This document shows, in pieces, positions 16,268 to 25,137 of a stretch of 64,000 nt of DNA. The translations under genes and the position numbers were made by a program. The notes beneath the pieces were generated by a model, which ran no database searches, was not told the origin of the DNA, and saw only the letters and a program-made list of their open reading frames with translations. Each line of letters opens with the position of its first letter. Within the stretch, counting starts at the first letter, position 1. The stretch is from contig NZ_FLYE01000012.1 in assembly GCF_900093605.1 (NCBI RefSeq), positions 186,001-250,000 of the forward strand, written 5' to 3'. This DNA is from Candidatus Terasakiella magnetica (lineage in GTDB: Bacteria > Pseudomonadota > Alphaproteobacteria > Rhodospirillales > Terasakiellaceae).

Positions 16268-17239
16268 ATGACTGCTGTTTCCTACGTCATTACCGTCTTT
16301 AATAAAGAAGAATATCTCTCTGAAGTCATCCGTTCCCTTGAGGCGCAAGTCGATATTGAGGAACGTGAATATATTTTCGTGGATGATGGCTCTTCTGATA
16401 ATTCTGTTGCTGTGATTAAAGAATGCACACGCGATCTTGAGGCTAAAACCATCATTATCGAGCAGGAAAATTTAGGCGCGTCCTGGGGGACAAATGCGGG
16501 CGTTGAAGCGGCAAGTCATGAATGGATCAAACTGTGTGATGGGGATGACCTGCTCACACCGCATTCTTCTATCTGGTTGATCAAGGCCTGTGAGAAATTT
16601 GGTGTTCATCACGCTTGGGGCCATTCTTCTTATTTTGAATGGCAAGGCGAAGAAGACCCACTTACCCGCAAGGTGGTTGAACCCACAATGGAAGTGATGG
16701 AAGACGGGCTTCGTTTTTTCATTCGCAATAATCCAGCCAATTCCACCTGTATGTTATTTAAGAAAAGCTATTATCAGGAAATTGGTGGCTGTGATCCCCG
16801 TTTGGTATCACCCGATCAAATGCTCTTTTTCCGCCTGTTTGCTTATGGAAAAGGTGCGCGCGTGTTTGGTGATGTGGGTTTATTGCCCCATGCGGCCCCT
16901 GATCGCCTTTCTGCGCAAAAAGGGCGATCGCGCTATGAATCAGTTCTGGCCATGTATTTCACCATTTTGGAAAAGCCGCCGCTTTTAACTGATGAGCATA
17001 TTGATTATGCCTATCAAAGGGCAGTTTCGCGCGCAGAGCGTTTTCATCGCAAAGTTTATGGTGGACTGTTTAATCGCTTTTTATGGGACCATATGCGCGT
17101 GCGCCTAAAACCCCATAAAGACAAGGTGCGCGCTATTAAGAACTGTCTGGCCGCCTTTACCCCTGATGGCAAAATCGAACGCTCAGAAGACTGGAAACCG
17201 GGCGCGGGCAAAAAGGGTAAAGCGCCTGCTGATTTTTAG
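16268..17239 (+). CDS. family 2 glycosyltransferase
   Basis: The 323-residue protein has a GT-A fold: VSYVITVFNKEEYLSEVIRSL at the start, the nucleotide-binding FVDDGSSDNS near residue 38 and the metal-binding CDGDD near residue 93. A later SPDQMLFFR block fits the acceptor/catalytic region. It should transfer a sugar from a nucleotide sugar in the cytoplasm, perhaps for envelope glycans. Donor and acceptor are unknown. The C-terminal ~60 residues are basic. GGAGAAAAAAC lies just before the ATG. It is alone between the rho terminator and the convergent channel gene. Confidence 0.88.
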   Translation: MTAVSYVITVFNKEEYLSEVIRSLEAQVDIEEREYIFVDDGSSDNSVAVIKECTRDLEAKTIIIEQENLGASWGTNAGVEAASHEWIKLCDGDDLLTPHSSIWLIKACEKFGVHHAWGHSSYFEWQGEEDPLTRKVVEPTMEVMEDGLRFFIRNNPANSTCMLFKKSYYQEIGGCDPRLVSPDQMLFFRLFAYGKGARVFGDVGLLPHAAPDRLSAQKGRSRYESVLAMYFTILEKPPLLTDEHIDYAYQRAVSRAERFHRKVYGGLFNRFLWDHMRVRLKPHKDKVRAIKNCLAAFTPDGKIERSEDWKPGAGKKGKAPADF

Positions 17240-17242
17240 GCC

Positions 17243-17800
17243 TTATTTCTCTCTTAAAGCTTTTAAAATTTCATCGGTATCGTGATCAATTTTACGGTTG
17301 AGAGCTTCATTATTTTTTGACAGTTCCACAATCATGCGATTGAGCTCTTTATTTTCAGAGGCAATTTCGCGGATATGGGCGTTGAGCTCATTATTTTGTT
17401 TTGCCAGCAGTTCAATGCGGCTGTTTTGTTGATGGAGCATATCGGTTGTGGCTTGGCGCACGACCTTATCTAAAACGACGGAGCCAATATAACCCGCTAA
17501 GGTACCAAATACCCCAATGCCTGTTGCGGCTAAAGGAATGGCGATAAAACGCCCCAAGCCCGTAACCGGATAAAAATCACCAAAGCCAATGGTGGTGACA
17601 ATCATAAATGAAAGCCAGACGGCATCTTCAAATGATTTGATATTGGCATCAACAGCGCTTGCTTCTGCCCAATAAAGAACAGGCGCACAAAGGGCGATGA
17701 CCAACAAAGTGACCCCACCCAATGTGATAAAGACGCTGATATAATCCATCTTTGAGATGGAAAAATAACGGATATATTTTTGAAAGAGGCTTACGATCAT
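17243..17800 (-). CDS. two-TM potassium channel-like protein with coiled-coil tail
   Basis: The 185-residue protein has a first membrane helix (about 20-46), a pore region with the selectivity-filter-like TTIGFGD (about 71-77) and a second helix (about 85-112). The GFGD filter is a known variant of GYGD, so an ion channel of the Ion_trans_2 family is likely. The tail (about 118-180) is rich in Leu, Asn, Glu and Lys in heptad-like spacing, so a coiled coil for assembly is likely. No RCK ligand domain is present. The start overlaps the end of the DUF4197 gene by 4 bases, so the two are translationally coupled. Confidence 0.85.
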   Translation of the reverse strand: MIVSLFQKYIRYFSISKMDYISVFITLGGVTLLVIALCAPVLYWAEASAVDANIKSFEDAVWLSFMIVTTIGFGDFYPVTGLGRFIAIPLAATGIGVFGTLAGYIGSVVLDKVVRQATTDMLHQQNSRIELLAKQNNELNAHIREIASENKELNRMIVELSKNNEALNRKIDHDTDEILKALREK

Positions 17801-18552
17801 TTTCCAAAGACGGTCTTTAAAATCTCAGTTGTACGTTTTGCCGGATTCTCACGAATGGCGGCTTCTTCTTGTGCAAGATAATGGAAAATGCCTTCCATCG
17901 CCAGCTCGGTCGTATGATTAACCAGATTGGCTTTTACATCCGGCACAAAGGGCATGGATTTATATTGCCCGATAAGTGAGTCATAAGCGCTTAATGCACC
18001 CACATCTTTCAAGCTGTTTTCAGCAATGGGCGAGATTATATTTTGTAAATCGCTTGAGGCAACTTTCTTGAAATATTGCGTGGCGGCATCTTTTGGCCCT
18101 TTATAAATAGCCTGGGCATCTTCCATATTCATATTTGAAATAGCGTTCCAGATGATCTCTTTGGCTTGTGGGGCGGCTTGTTCTGCTGCGCGATTAAGTT
18201 TGAGTTCCACATCATCAGCCATGGCGGAAAGGCCAAATTTCTTTAACAGATTTTGGACCTGTTTTAATTCATCAGGTAGGGGAATATGGATTTGTGGATC
18301 CGCGTTATAGCCATCTGCCGCACCGATTTGGGAGACCACATTTTGTGTGCCGACTTTAAGGGCTTCTTGCAAACCTTCAATGATTTGGCTCTGGCTTAAT
18401 CCACCAGCCAATGATGTTGTGGAAGTTGGCAGATTGACATTTTCCTCAACGGTTTTCTTTAAGGTATTAAGCAGGTCCAAGGCCTGTGCATTTTGGTTAA
18501 ATGCAAAGAGGGCCAGCAGTGTTAGAATTATAAAGTGCATCATATTCCCCAT
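17797..18552 (-). CDS. DUF4197 family secreted protein
   Basis: The 251-residue protein has an N-terminal signal peptide (to about NAQA). The DUF4197 body shows SQSQIIEGLQEALKVGTQNVV, a long amphipathic helical middle and MPFVPDVKANLVNHTTELAMEGIFHYLAQEE. The family is predicted periplasmic and has no assigned function. ATG codons at 18543 and 18540 are alternative starts. It is the first gene of a pair with the channel protein; a parS site lies 19 bases upstream. Confidence 0.88.
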   Translation of the reverse strand: MGNMMHFIILTLLALFAFNQNAQALDLLNTLKKTVEENVNLPTSTTSLAGGLSQSQIIEGLQEALKVGTQNVVSQIGAADGYNADPQIHIPLPDELKQVQNLLKKFGLSAMADDVELKLNRAAEQAAPQAKEIIWNAISNMNMEDAQAIYKGPKDAATQYFKKVASSDLQNIISPIAENSLKDVGALSAYDSLIGQYKSMPFVPDVKANLVNHTTELAMEGIFHYLAQEEAAIRENPAKRTTEILKTVFGK

Positions 18553-18570
18553 TGTTATTTTTGTGTGCCG

Positions 18571-18586
18571 CGTTTCACGTGAAACA
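18571..18586. other. parS: parS site 1
   Basis: CGTTTCACGTGAAACA matches the ParB-binding consensus TGTTTCACGTGAAACA at 15 of 16 positions. It lies in the intergenic region between the divergent DUF4197 and pirin genes. Confidence 0.85.
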
Positions 18587-18672
18587 ATTTGTTTCCATTT
18601 CAGGCTCTAATCTAAAGCCGTCTTTCATTCTATCTTATAGGGAAGATAGAGAAACAGGAAAGAGAGAATGTT

Positions 18673-19503
18673 ATGACACAGCGTATGATTGACCAAATAG
18701 TTTCGCCCCTTGAAGTCAGCGATGGGGCAGGGGTGAAAATCAAGCGGGTCATTGCCACACCAACGCTCAATACATTTGATCCGTTTTTATTGCTGGATGT
18801 GTTTGGTTCTGAAGAAGGGGCCGATTATATCGCAGGTTTTCCCGATCATCCCCATCGTGGATTTGAAACGGTGACTTATATGTTAAATGGTAAAATGCGT
18901 CATCGCGACAGTAGTGGAAATGAAGGCCTGCTTGAAACAGGCGGGGCGCAATGGATGACGGCAGGGCGCGGTATTATCCATTCAGAAATGCCTGAGCAAA
19001 CTGAGGGATTGATGAAGGGTTTTCAGCTGTGGGTGAATTTACCAGCCAGCCATAAAATGACAGACCCGCGTTATCAGGATATATCCCCTGAAGATATTGC
19101 TCATAAAGAGATTGAAAATGTCGGCAGTTTAAAAGTTATTGCTGGTGAGATGTTAGGCGTTAAAGGCCCGGTATCCAAGATTATTACAGAACCTGTTTTC
19201 ATTGATTTAGACATGCAGGCAGATAGTGAAATCAATCTGCCGATCACACAAGGTCATGCGGCTTTTTTATATGTGTTTGAAGGCAGTATCCATCTTGATG
19301 GTGAAGATATTGAAACCGATCGCTTGGTGACCTTACAAGATGGGGATCAGCTTTTACTAAAAGCAGGTCCAAACGGGGGGCGCTTTATTTTACTGTCAGC
19401 CAATCCAATTGGCGAGCCCATTGCGCGCCATGGCCCATTTGTGATGAACACCCGCGAGGAAATCTATCAGGCCTTTGAAGATTTCCGCGCCGGGCGGTTT
19501 TAA
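18673..19503 (+). CDS. pirin family protein
   Basis: The 276-residue protein is a bicupin. The N-terminal cupin has HPHRGFETVTYML, followed by the HRDSSGN and GRGIIHSEMP metal-site motifs. Pirins bind iron or another metal, and some have quercetinase activity; the cell role here is unknown. Length is normal. The C-terminal cupin (about 160-276) lacks clear metal ligands, as in other pirins. It is transcribed alone, convergent with the quinone oxidoreductase gene. Confidence 0.92.
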   Translation: MTQRMIDQIVSPLEVSDGAGVKIKRVIATPTLNTFDPFLLLDVFGSEEGADYIAGFPDHPHRGFETVTYMLNGKMRHRDSSGNEGLLETGGAQWMTAGRGIIHSEMPEQTEGLMKGFQLWVNLPASHKMTDPRYQDISPEDIAHKEIENVGSLKVIAGEMLGVKGPVSKIITEPVFIDLDMQADSEINLPITQGHAAFLYVFEGSIHLDGEDIETDRLVTLQDGDQLLLKAGPNGGRFILLSANPIGEPIARHGPFVMNTREEIYQAFEDFRAGRF

Positions 19504-19510
19504 ACATTCT

Positions 19511-19540
19511 TGTCATTGTGGATCAAGTCCAGCCATGACA
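19511..19540. repeat. REP-like palindrome between convergent genes
   Basis: TGTCAT (19511-19516) pairs with ATGACA (19535-19540), with an inner GGA/TCC pairing around TCAAG. The GTCATT...GATCAAGTCC pattern resembles short palindromic repeats common between convergent genes in alphaproteobacteria. Only one copy was seen in this window. It might also stop transcription from either side. Confidence 0.5.
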
Positions 19541-19549
19541 GTATGAGTT

Positions 19550-20524
19550 TTAAGGAATTAAGATCGTAGAGCCTGTGGTTTTGCGATCTTCTAAATCACG
19601 GTGAGCCTGTTCAGCATCTTTTAAATCATATTTCTGGTTCACATGGATTTTAACCGCGCCGGATTTCACCACATCAAACAGATCATTTGCCGCCCAAAGC
19701 AGGTCTTCACGTTTGGCCACATAATGCATCAGGCTTGGTCGTGTGATGAAAAGGGAGCCTTTTTGCGCAAGCAGGGCAGGGGAGAAATCAGGCACCGGCC
19801 CTGTGGCATTGCCATAAGTGACCATCATACCTAAGGGCGCAAGGCTATCAAGGGAGCCTTCAAAAGTAGCGCCACCAATGGAGTCATAAACAACGGGTAC
19901 GCCTTCTCCATTGGTGAGTTCGCGCACTTTATCAGTGAAATTTTCTTCACGATATAAAATGGGATGATCACAGCCTTGAGCTTTAGCAAGCTCGGCCTTT
20001 TCTGGGGAACCTACTGTTCCGATCACTCTTGTCCCAATAGATTTTGCCCATTGGGTGGCGATTGAACCTACCCCGCCGGCAGCGGCATGAAAAAGGATGG
20101 TGTCATCTTTGGTAATTTTATAAATCCGGCGCAAAAGATAATGTGCGGTCATGCCTTTCAGCATCATGGCAGCGGCAGTTTCAAACTCAATCTCATCGGG
20201 TAAGGCGATGACAACGCTTTGATCAAAATTACCAAGTTCGGTATAACAGCCCAAGGCCGCGCCAATGCAGACCCGTTGACCAACATTAAATTCACTGACA
20301 TTTGCGCCCACAGCCTCAACCACACCTGCGCCTTCCATGCCAATGGTATGGGGGAGGCTTGGCGTTGGGTAAAGGCCACTGCGGTGATAACAATCAATGA
20401 AATTTAAACCCACTGCTTTAAATCTGATTTGAACCTGATTTTCACTAGGGGCAGAAATATCGATCTTGTCATACGTAAGAGCGTCTGGCCCACCGGGGGT
20501 ATGGATGCGAATGGCGTTGGTCAT
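19550..20524 (-). CDS. qor: zinc-free NADPH:quinone oxidoreductase
   Basis: The 324-residue protein is a quinone-oxidoreductase-type medium-chain dehydrogenase. It has the GroES-like half with NFIDCYHRSGLYP and GMEGAGVVEAVG. The Rossmann half has HAAAGGVGSIATQWAKSIG for NADPH and the YDSIGG block. It lacks the structural zinc cysteines. It should reduce quinones with NADPH in the cytoplasm. It lies upstream of a convergent palindrome. ogt follows upstream on the same strand but 44 bases away. Confidence 0.92.
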   Translation of the reverse strand: MTNAIRIHTPGGPDALTYDKIDISAPSENQVQIRFKAVGLNFIDCYHRSGLYPTPSLPHTIGMEGAGVVEAVGANVSEFNVGQRVCIGAALGCYTELGNFDQSVVIALPDEIEFETAAAMMLKGMTAHYLLRRIYKITKDDTILFHAAAGGVGSIATQWAKSIGTRVIGTVGSPEKAELAKAQGCDHPILYREENFTDKVRELTNGEGVPVVYDSIGGATFEGSLDSLAPLGMMVTYGNATGPVPDFSPALLAQKGSLFITRPSLMHYVAKREDLLWAANDLFDVVKSGAVKIHVNQKYDLKDAEQAHRDLEDRKTTGSTILIP

Positions 20525-20568
20525 ATGATTATCCTATTTTTGTAATCTTTATGAAATTCTTGAATAAG

Positions 20569-21048
20569 TCAGGCTGAGGTTTGATGTCTTGATGTAAGAA
20601 CGGCTTGTTCCAAGCGCAAGAGCTGCTCTTTTGTTTCTAGGCCTTCTCCACCGGAATATCCGCCCTTATTGCCATTTGATCCAATAATGCGATGACAGGG
20701 GATGATAATGGGGATGGGGTTTTTACCACAGGCACTGCCCACGGCTTGAGCTGCTGAATTGAGTTCTTTGGCAATATCGCCATAGCTGCGGGTTTCCCCA
20801 AAGGGGATTTCGCACATTTTCTGCCAGACTTTCTTTTGATGGTCCGTGCCATGGGGATCAACAGGCAGGTCAAATTGGGTTAATTTCGCACTGAAATAGG
20901 CAGAAATCTGGGCTTTGGCTTCTTTTAATAAAGGGGTTTCAATACCTTGCGGAACTTGGCCCCATTCGAGCACAATGATTTTATCATCTTCTTCAAAACA
21001 CGATAGAGTGCCCACAGGGCTCATGATTGAGGTGCATTTAATATCCAT
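20569..21048 (-). CDS. ogt: methylated-DNA--protein-cysteine methyltransferase
   Basis: This repair protein moves the alkyl group from O6-alkylguanine onto its own cysteine. The 159-residue protein has the acceptor Cys118 in IPIIIPCHRIIG. The DNA-binding helix region FGETRSYGDIAKELN and the GYSGGEGLETKEQLLRLE end follow. There is no Ada regulatory domain, so it is the constitutive single-domain form. It is transcribed with, or just before, the quinone oxidoreductase gene. Confidence 0.95.
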   Translation of the reverse strand: MDIKCTSIMSPVGTLSCFEEDDKIIVLEWGQVPQGIETPLLKEAKAQISAYFSAKLTQFDLPVDPHGTDHQKKVWQKMCEIPFGETRSYGDIAKELNSAAQAVGSACGKNPIPIIIPCHRIIGSNGNKGGYSGGEGLETKEQLLRLEQAVLTSRHQTSA

Positions 21049-21181
21049 GGGTGTCCTTTAAAAGGGATTCATATGTAGTTAATTGTAACGATAGCGGAAA
21101 GTTAAGGCAGAGTTCAAACTGCAAAAGAAGTTAATTCGATAATTTTTCTATCTCTGCAACTTCCATGAAGACTCCTTATGA

Positions 21182-23212
21182 CTATTCAGGCAGAGAACTT
21201 AAAGTCCCTTCTAACCCATCAAGCGTTGTGATGGGCATTGAGCAGCTGCCAAACTGACAGATATAGACTGTGGGCTTATGATCACTCATTTCTTTCCCTT
21301 TAAGGCTCTCTGGACCTTGAATTTGGGGTGAATTTCCGCCTAGTAGAAGTTTTCTAGAGGGGGAAGGATAGTGAGAAGCCTTATTTATCAATAACTTAGT
21401 ATCATTATCTGTGAGTGGGCCTAAAATGGCGATGGTTTCCATTTTTTCAAAACGAATGAGCGCGCTACATAGACCCGGGGTTCCAAATATCTCATTTGGA
21501 TGGCTTGAGCCAAAGGTTTGAATGAGGTTTTCAAAACGCTCTTTATAATGATCATTACCGCTGAGATGATAAAGATCACACAATACATTTGCCATTAAGC
21601 CATTGCCAGACGGGGTGGCATTATCTTGAATGGGTTTTTGTTGAACGGGGAAATCCTCAACGGTTTGCTCGCCTGCAAAATTATATCCTTTGGTATTTTT
21701 ATCCCAAAAGGCGAGATCAAGATAATCAACCCAGCTTTTAACCTGATCAAAATAACTCACATCCCCTGTGACTTCATAAAGGGCAAGGCCCGCCATAGAT
21801 AGATTGGCATAATCTTCCAGATAAGCGTTTGATCCTAATTTGCCCTTACACCAGCTATGATGCAGTTGATTGTCCTTAATCATGAGTTTTAGCAAACAGG
21901 CGTAAATTTCTTGGGCCTTTGCAATCCAGTCTGGGCGATCAAAAACAAGTCCGGCCTCACATAAGGCCTTGATCATCATGGCGTTCCAATCTGTCAGCAC
22001 TTTATCATCACGTTGAGGGGCAATACGTTTAAGGCGGGTTTGATAAAGAGTTTTGCGTGCGGTATTTAAATCTTTCTCATCAGACAGGCTGGTAAAAGGT
22101 GTTATTCGGCGCAAAATGGTGCTGCCTTCCCAGTTTCCATCGCCACTGATATCATAAGCTTCTTTAAATGATTTTGCTTTATCACCTAAAATCTCATCAA
22201 TCTCGGCTTCATCCCAGACATAAAACTTACCTTCCACCCCTTCGCTATCCGCATCAAGGGCCGCAGCGAGTGCAAGGCCATGGGGGGTCTGAAGGCTCAT
22301 TTCAGCAAAGACCCAGTTAATAGTCTCAATAATTGAGCGTTTAAACAGTGCATTTGGATGTTTGCGCCAGACCATGGTGAGCAGGCTAACAAGTAAGGCA
22401 TTATCATAGAGCATCTTTTCAAAATGCGGGGCGAGCCATTCTTCATCGGTTGAATAGCGCGCAAAACCACCGCCCAGATGATCATAAATTCCGCCGAGAC
22501 ACATTTTTTCTAAGGAAAGATGAATGAGGTCTTCCATCTTTTTATCCTGTTTGATCCAATTGGCCCGCCAGAGGAAATCAAATAAAACAGGTTGGGGGAA
22601 TTTGGGTGCACCGCTAAGCCCGCCATGAACAGGGTCTAAGGCCTGATGCATATTACCGACAAGGTTGGTGAGGGATTTGATGGTGAGCTTTCCATCGCCT
22701 TTGGGCTTGGCTTCTTCTTCAATGGCTTCAGAAATGGCGCGCACGTTTTTGACCACATTTTCTTTTTGCTCATGAAAAACATCGCTAATGCTGCCCAAAA
22801 CATCTTTAAAAGACGGGCGACCATAAGCGGCTGTTTTTGGAAAATAAGTCCCGCCCCAAAAAGGTTGACCAAAAGGGGTGAGAAAAACCGTCAAGGGCCA
22901 GCCACCTTGTTGACCCATTACAGAAATGGATTTTTGATAAAGCGCATCCACATCGGGATGTTCTTCACGGTCCACTTTAATATTGATGAATTTATCATTC
23001 ATCACATGGGCGGTTTCGCTATCTTCAAAAGATTCATGGGCCATTACATGGCACCAATGACAGGCTGCATAACCAACAGAAAGCAGGATGGGCTTGTTTA
23101 ATTCTTGGGCGATGGCAAAGGCCTCATCGCTCCAGGCTTTCCAATGAACGGGATTATCTGCATGTTGTAAAAGATAGGGACTTGTCTGTTCATTTAGTTC
23201 GTTATGCGCCAT
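21182..23212 (-). CDS. DUF255 thioredoxin-fold / glycosidase-like protein (YyaL type)
   Basis: The 676-residue protein has a thioredoxin-like domain (about 1-165) with [19 protein letters not shown] and a CHWCHVM motif in the position of the thioredoxin CxxC. A long alpha/alpha-toroid region (about 180-676) resembles six-hairpin glycosidases or N-acylglucosamine epimerases. The family includes the mammalian protein SPATA20. The biochemical role is not established. Length matches the family. It has no signal peptide and is likely cytoplasmic. It stands alone. Confidence 0.92.
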   Translation of the reverse strand: MAHNELNEQTSPYLLQHADNPVHWKAWSDEAFAIAQELNKPILLSVGYAACHWCHVMAHESFEDSETAHVMNDKFINIKVDREEHPDVDALYQKSISVMGQQGGWPLTVFLTPFGQPFWGGTYFPKTAAYGRPSFKDVLGSISDVFHEQKENVVKNVRAISEAIEEEAKPKGDGKLTIKSLTNLVGNMHQALDPVHGGLSGAPKFPQPVLFDFLWRANWIKQDKKMEDLIHLSLEKMCLGGIYDHLGGGFARYSTDEEWLAPHFEKMLYDNALLVSLLTMVWRKHPNALFKRSIIETINWVFAEMSLQTPHGLALAAALDADSEGVEGKFYVWDEAEIDEILGDKAKSFKEAYDISGDGNWEGSTILRRITPFTSLSDEKDLNTARKTLYQTRLKRIAPQRDDKVLTDWNAMMIKALCEAGLVFDRPDWIAKAQEIYACLLKLMIKDNQLHHSWCKGKLGSNAYLEDYANLSMAGLALYEVTGDVSYFDQVKSWVDYLDLAFWDKNTKGYNFAGEQTVEDFPVQQKPIQDNATPSGNGLMANVLCDLYHLSGNDHYKERFENLIQTFGSSHPNEIFGTPGLCSALIRFEKMETIAILGPLTDNDTKLLINKASHYPSPSRKLLLGGNSPQIQGPESLKGKEMSDHKPTVYICQFGSCSMPITTLDGLEGTLSSLPE

Positions 23213-23368
23213 TGAAATATATATCCCGCCGTTTTATGAAGTTATTTACTTTCAAGAGTTTCGTTTTTTTAGAAAAATAACAACCCTTTTTTCTATGAGG
23301 GATGGACCTGAGGGCAAAAGATTGTCACATTAGAGACAAGAACGCGTTTTATTAGTTGGGATAAATCA

Positions 23369-23623
23369 ATGAAAATCACCATCAATGTCGATTGCACACC
23401 GGACGAAGCCCGTACCTTTATGGGGCTACCCGATGTTAAACCCATGCAGGAAATGATGATGAAAGAGGTTGAAGAGCGCATGAAGGCCAACCTCAATGCC
23501 ATGGATCCTGAGACACTGTTTAAAACATGGATGCCCGCTGGCATTTCAAATATGGAGCAATTGCAGAAAATGTTCTGGTCCCAGTTTGGTAAAAATCCCA
23601 TGTCGGGCGGCTCAAGCGAATAA
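23369..23623 (+). CDS. small DUF6489-like protein upstream of mnmE
   Basis: This 84-residue protein contains PDEARTFMGLPDVKPMQEMMMKEVEERMKANL, a conserved helical segment. A small protein of this kind often precedes mnmE in Rhodospirillales; I assign it to DUF6489 from memory. Function is unknown. The helical, Met-rich centre suggests oligomerisation or phasin-like surface binding (inference). It ends 6 bases before mnmE, so the two are likely one transcript. Confidence 0.78.
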   Translation: MKITINVDCTPDEARTFMGLPDVKPMQEMMMKEVEERMKANLNAMDPETLFKTWMPAGISNMEQLQKMFWSQFGKNPMSGGSSE

Positions 23624-23629
23624 ACCATT

Positions 23630-24964
23630 ATGATGGATCAGACCATATATGCCCTTGCCAGTGGTGCAGGGCGCTGCGGCGTGGCGGTTGTGCGTTTAAG
23701 CGGCAGCCAAGCTTTTGACGTTTTAAAACAGCTTTCAGGCAAAGAAAGCTTCAAAGCGCGCTATGCCCATCGGGTCCACTTATGTGATCCAAGTGATGGC
23801 GAACCCATCGATGATGGTCTGGCACTTTATTTTCCAGCCCCTCATAGTTTTACGGGTGAGGATGTGGTTGAGCTGCAAATCCATGGCGGGCGTGCTGTGG
23901 TGCAGGGCCTGCTTGATTGTCTCGCCGCCATGGATGGTTTGCGATTGGCAGAACCGGGGGAATTTACTCGGCGTGCTTTTGAAAATGACAAGATGGACCT
24001 CACAGCAGCCGAAGGTCTGGCTGATCTTATCCATTCAGAAACCCGTGCTCAAGCCAAACAGGCCTTGCGTCAAATGGAAGGGGCGTTGGGTAGTCTTTAT
24101 AATGATTGGGCTGATCGCATTTTGCGTATCCTTGCCCATTTTGAAGCGGTGATTGATTTCCCTGACGAAGACCTGCCTCAAGAAGTCGAAGACGGCGTGC
24201 GCGCTCAAGTCGATACATTGATGGGTGAGATTGAAGATCACCTTAAAGATGGGCATCGCGGGGAGCTGTTGCGCGATGGGGTGCGTTTGGCCATCGTTGG
24301 CCCACCCAATGCGGGGAAATCCAGCCTGCTTAACCATCTGGCAAAGCGCGAAGTTGCTATTGTGTCTGATATTGCCGGGACCACGCGTGATATTATTGAA
24401 AGTCATCTTGATATTGGTGGCTATCCTGTGGTGGTCTCAGATACCGCAGGGATTCGCCATAGTGAAGATGTGATTGAAATTGAAGGGATCAAACGCGCGC
24501 AAGATCGGGCAGAAAGTTCTGATCTAAAAGTCGTCATGTTTGATTGTGGCGATTGGCCTGAGCTTGATGATAAGACCTTAGAGCTGATTGATGAAGATAG
24601 TCTGGTGGTTCTCAATAAGATTGATAAGAACGACAAGCCGGATATTTCCGAGATTAAAGGTCACACTCCTATTTATATGTCAGCTAAATCCAAAGATGGC
24701 TTGGCTGACTTTTTTAAGAAGCTTGAAGAAGAAGTTGCCAGCCGATGTATGATGACAGGGGCGCCGGCTTTGACCCGGGCGCGTCATCGCGAAGCCTTGG
24801 AAGAATGTGTTCAGGCCTTGGTGCGTTTTTCCCATATTGATCTGGCAGAATTAGCCGCAGAAGATTTGCGCATGGCGACACGATCTTTAGGGCGAATCAC
24901 GGGTCGAATCGATGTTGAAGATGTGCTCGATATTGTCTTTAGTGATTTCTGTATCGGTAAATAG
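23630..24964 (+). CDS. mnmE: tRNA modification GTPase MnmE
   Basis: With MnmG it makes the carboxymethylaminomethyl group on U34 of certain tRNAs. The 444-residue protein has the N-terminal tetrahydrofolate-binding domain (TIYALASGAGRCGVAVVRLSG, then FTGEDVVELQIHGG and AEPGEFTRRAFENDKMDL). The G domain shows GPPNAGKSSLLN, DTAGIR and NKID. The C-terminus ends FCIGK, with the catalytic cysteine. An ATG one codon later may be the true start. A parS site follows 3 bases after the stop. Confidence 0.98.
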   Translation: MMDQTIYALASGAGRCGVAVVRLSGSQAFDVLKQLSGKESFKARYAHRVHLCDPSDGEPIDDGLALYFPAPHSFTGEDVVELQIHGGRAVVQGLLDCLAAMDGLRLAEPGEFTRRAFENDKMDLTAAEGLADLIHSETRAQAKQALRQMEGALGSLYNDWADRILRILAHFEAVIDFPDEDLPQEVEDGVRAQVDTLMGEIEDHLKDGHRGELLRDGVRLAIVGPPNAGKSSLLNHLAKREVAIVSDIAGTTRDIIESHLDIGGYPVVVSDTAGIRHSEDVIEIEGIKRAQDRAESSDLKVVMFDCGDWPELDDKTLELIDEDSLVVLNKIDKNDKPDISEIKGHTPIYMSAKSKDGLADFFKKLEEEVASRCMMTGAPALTRARHREALEECVQALVRFSHIDLAELAAEDLRMATRSLGRITGRIDVEDVLDIVFSDFCIGK

Positions 24965-24966
24965 AG

Positions 24967-24982
24967 TGTTTCACGTGAAACA
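24967..24982. other. parS: parS site 2
   Basis: A perfect TGTTTCACGTGAAACA lies directly after the mnmE stop codon, in the mnmE-mnmG intergenic region. Confidence 0.95.
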
Positions 24983-25137
24983 TTGACGCTGTTTTTTGCA
25001 AATAAGCGCAGTTGAAAAATCAAAACCTTACCCATCCCTTACTTATGAACGTGGTTTTCCCCTGCTTTATCCACAGGGGCTAAATTAGTTAATTTTCCAA
25101 ATTGACTCGAAACCAAGGGATACATACATTCCCGTCT

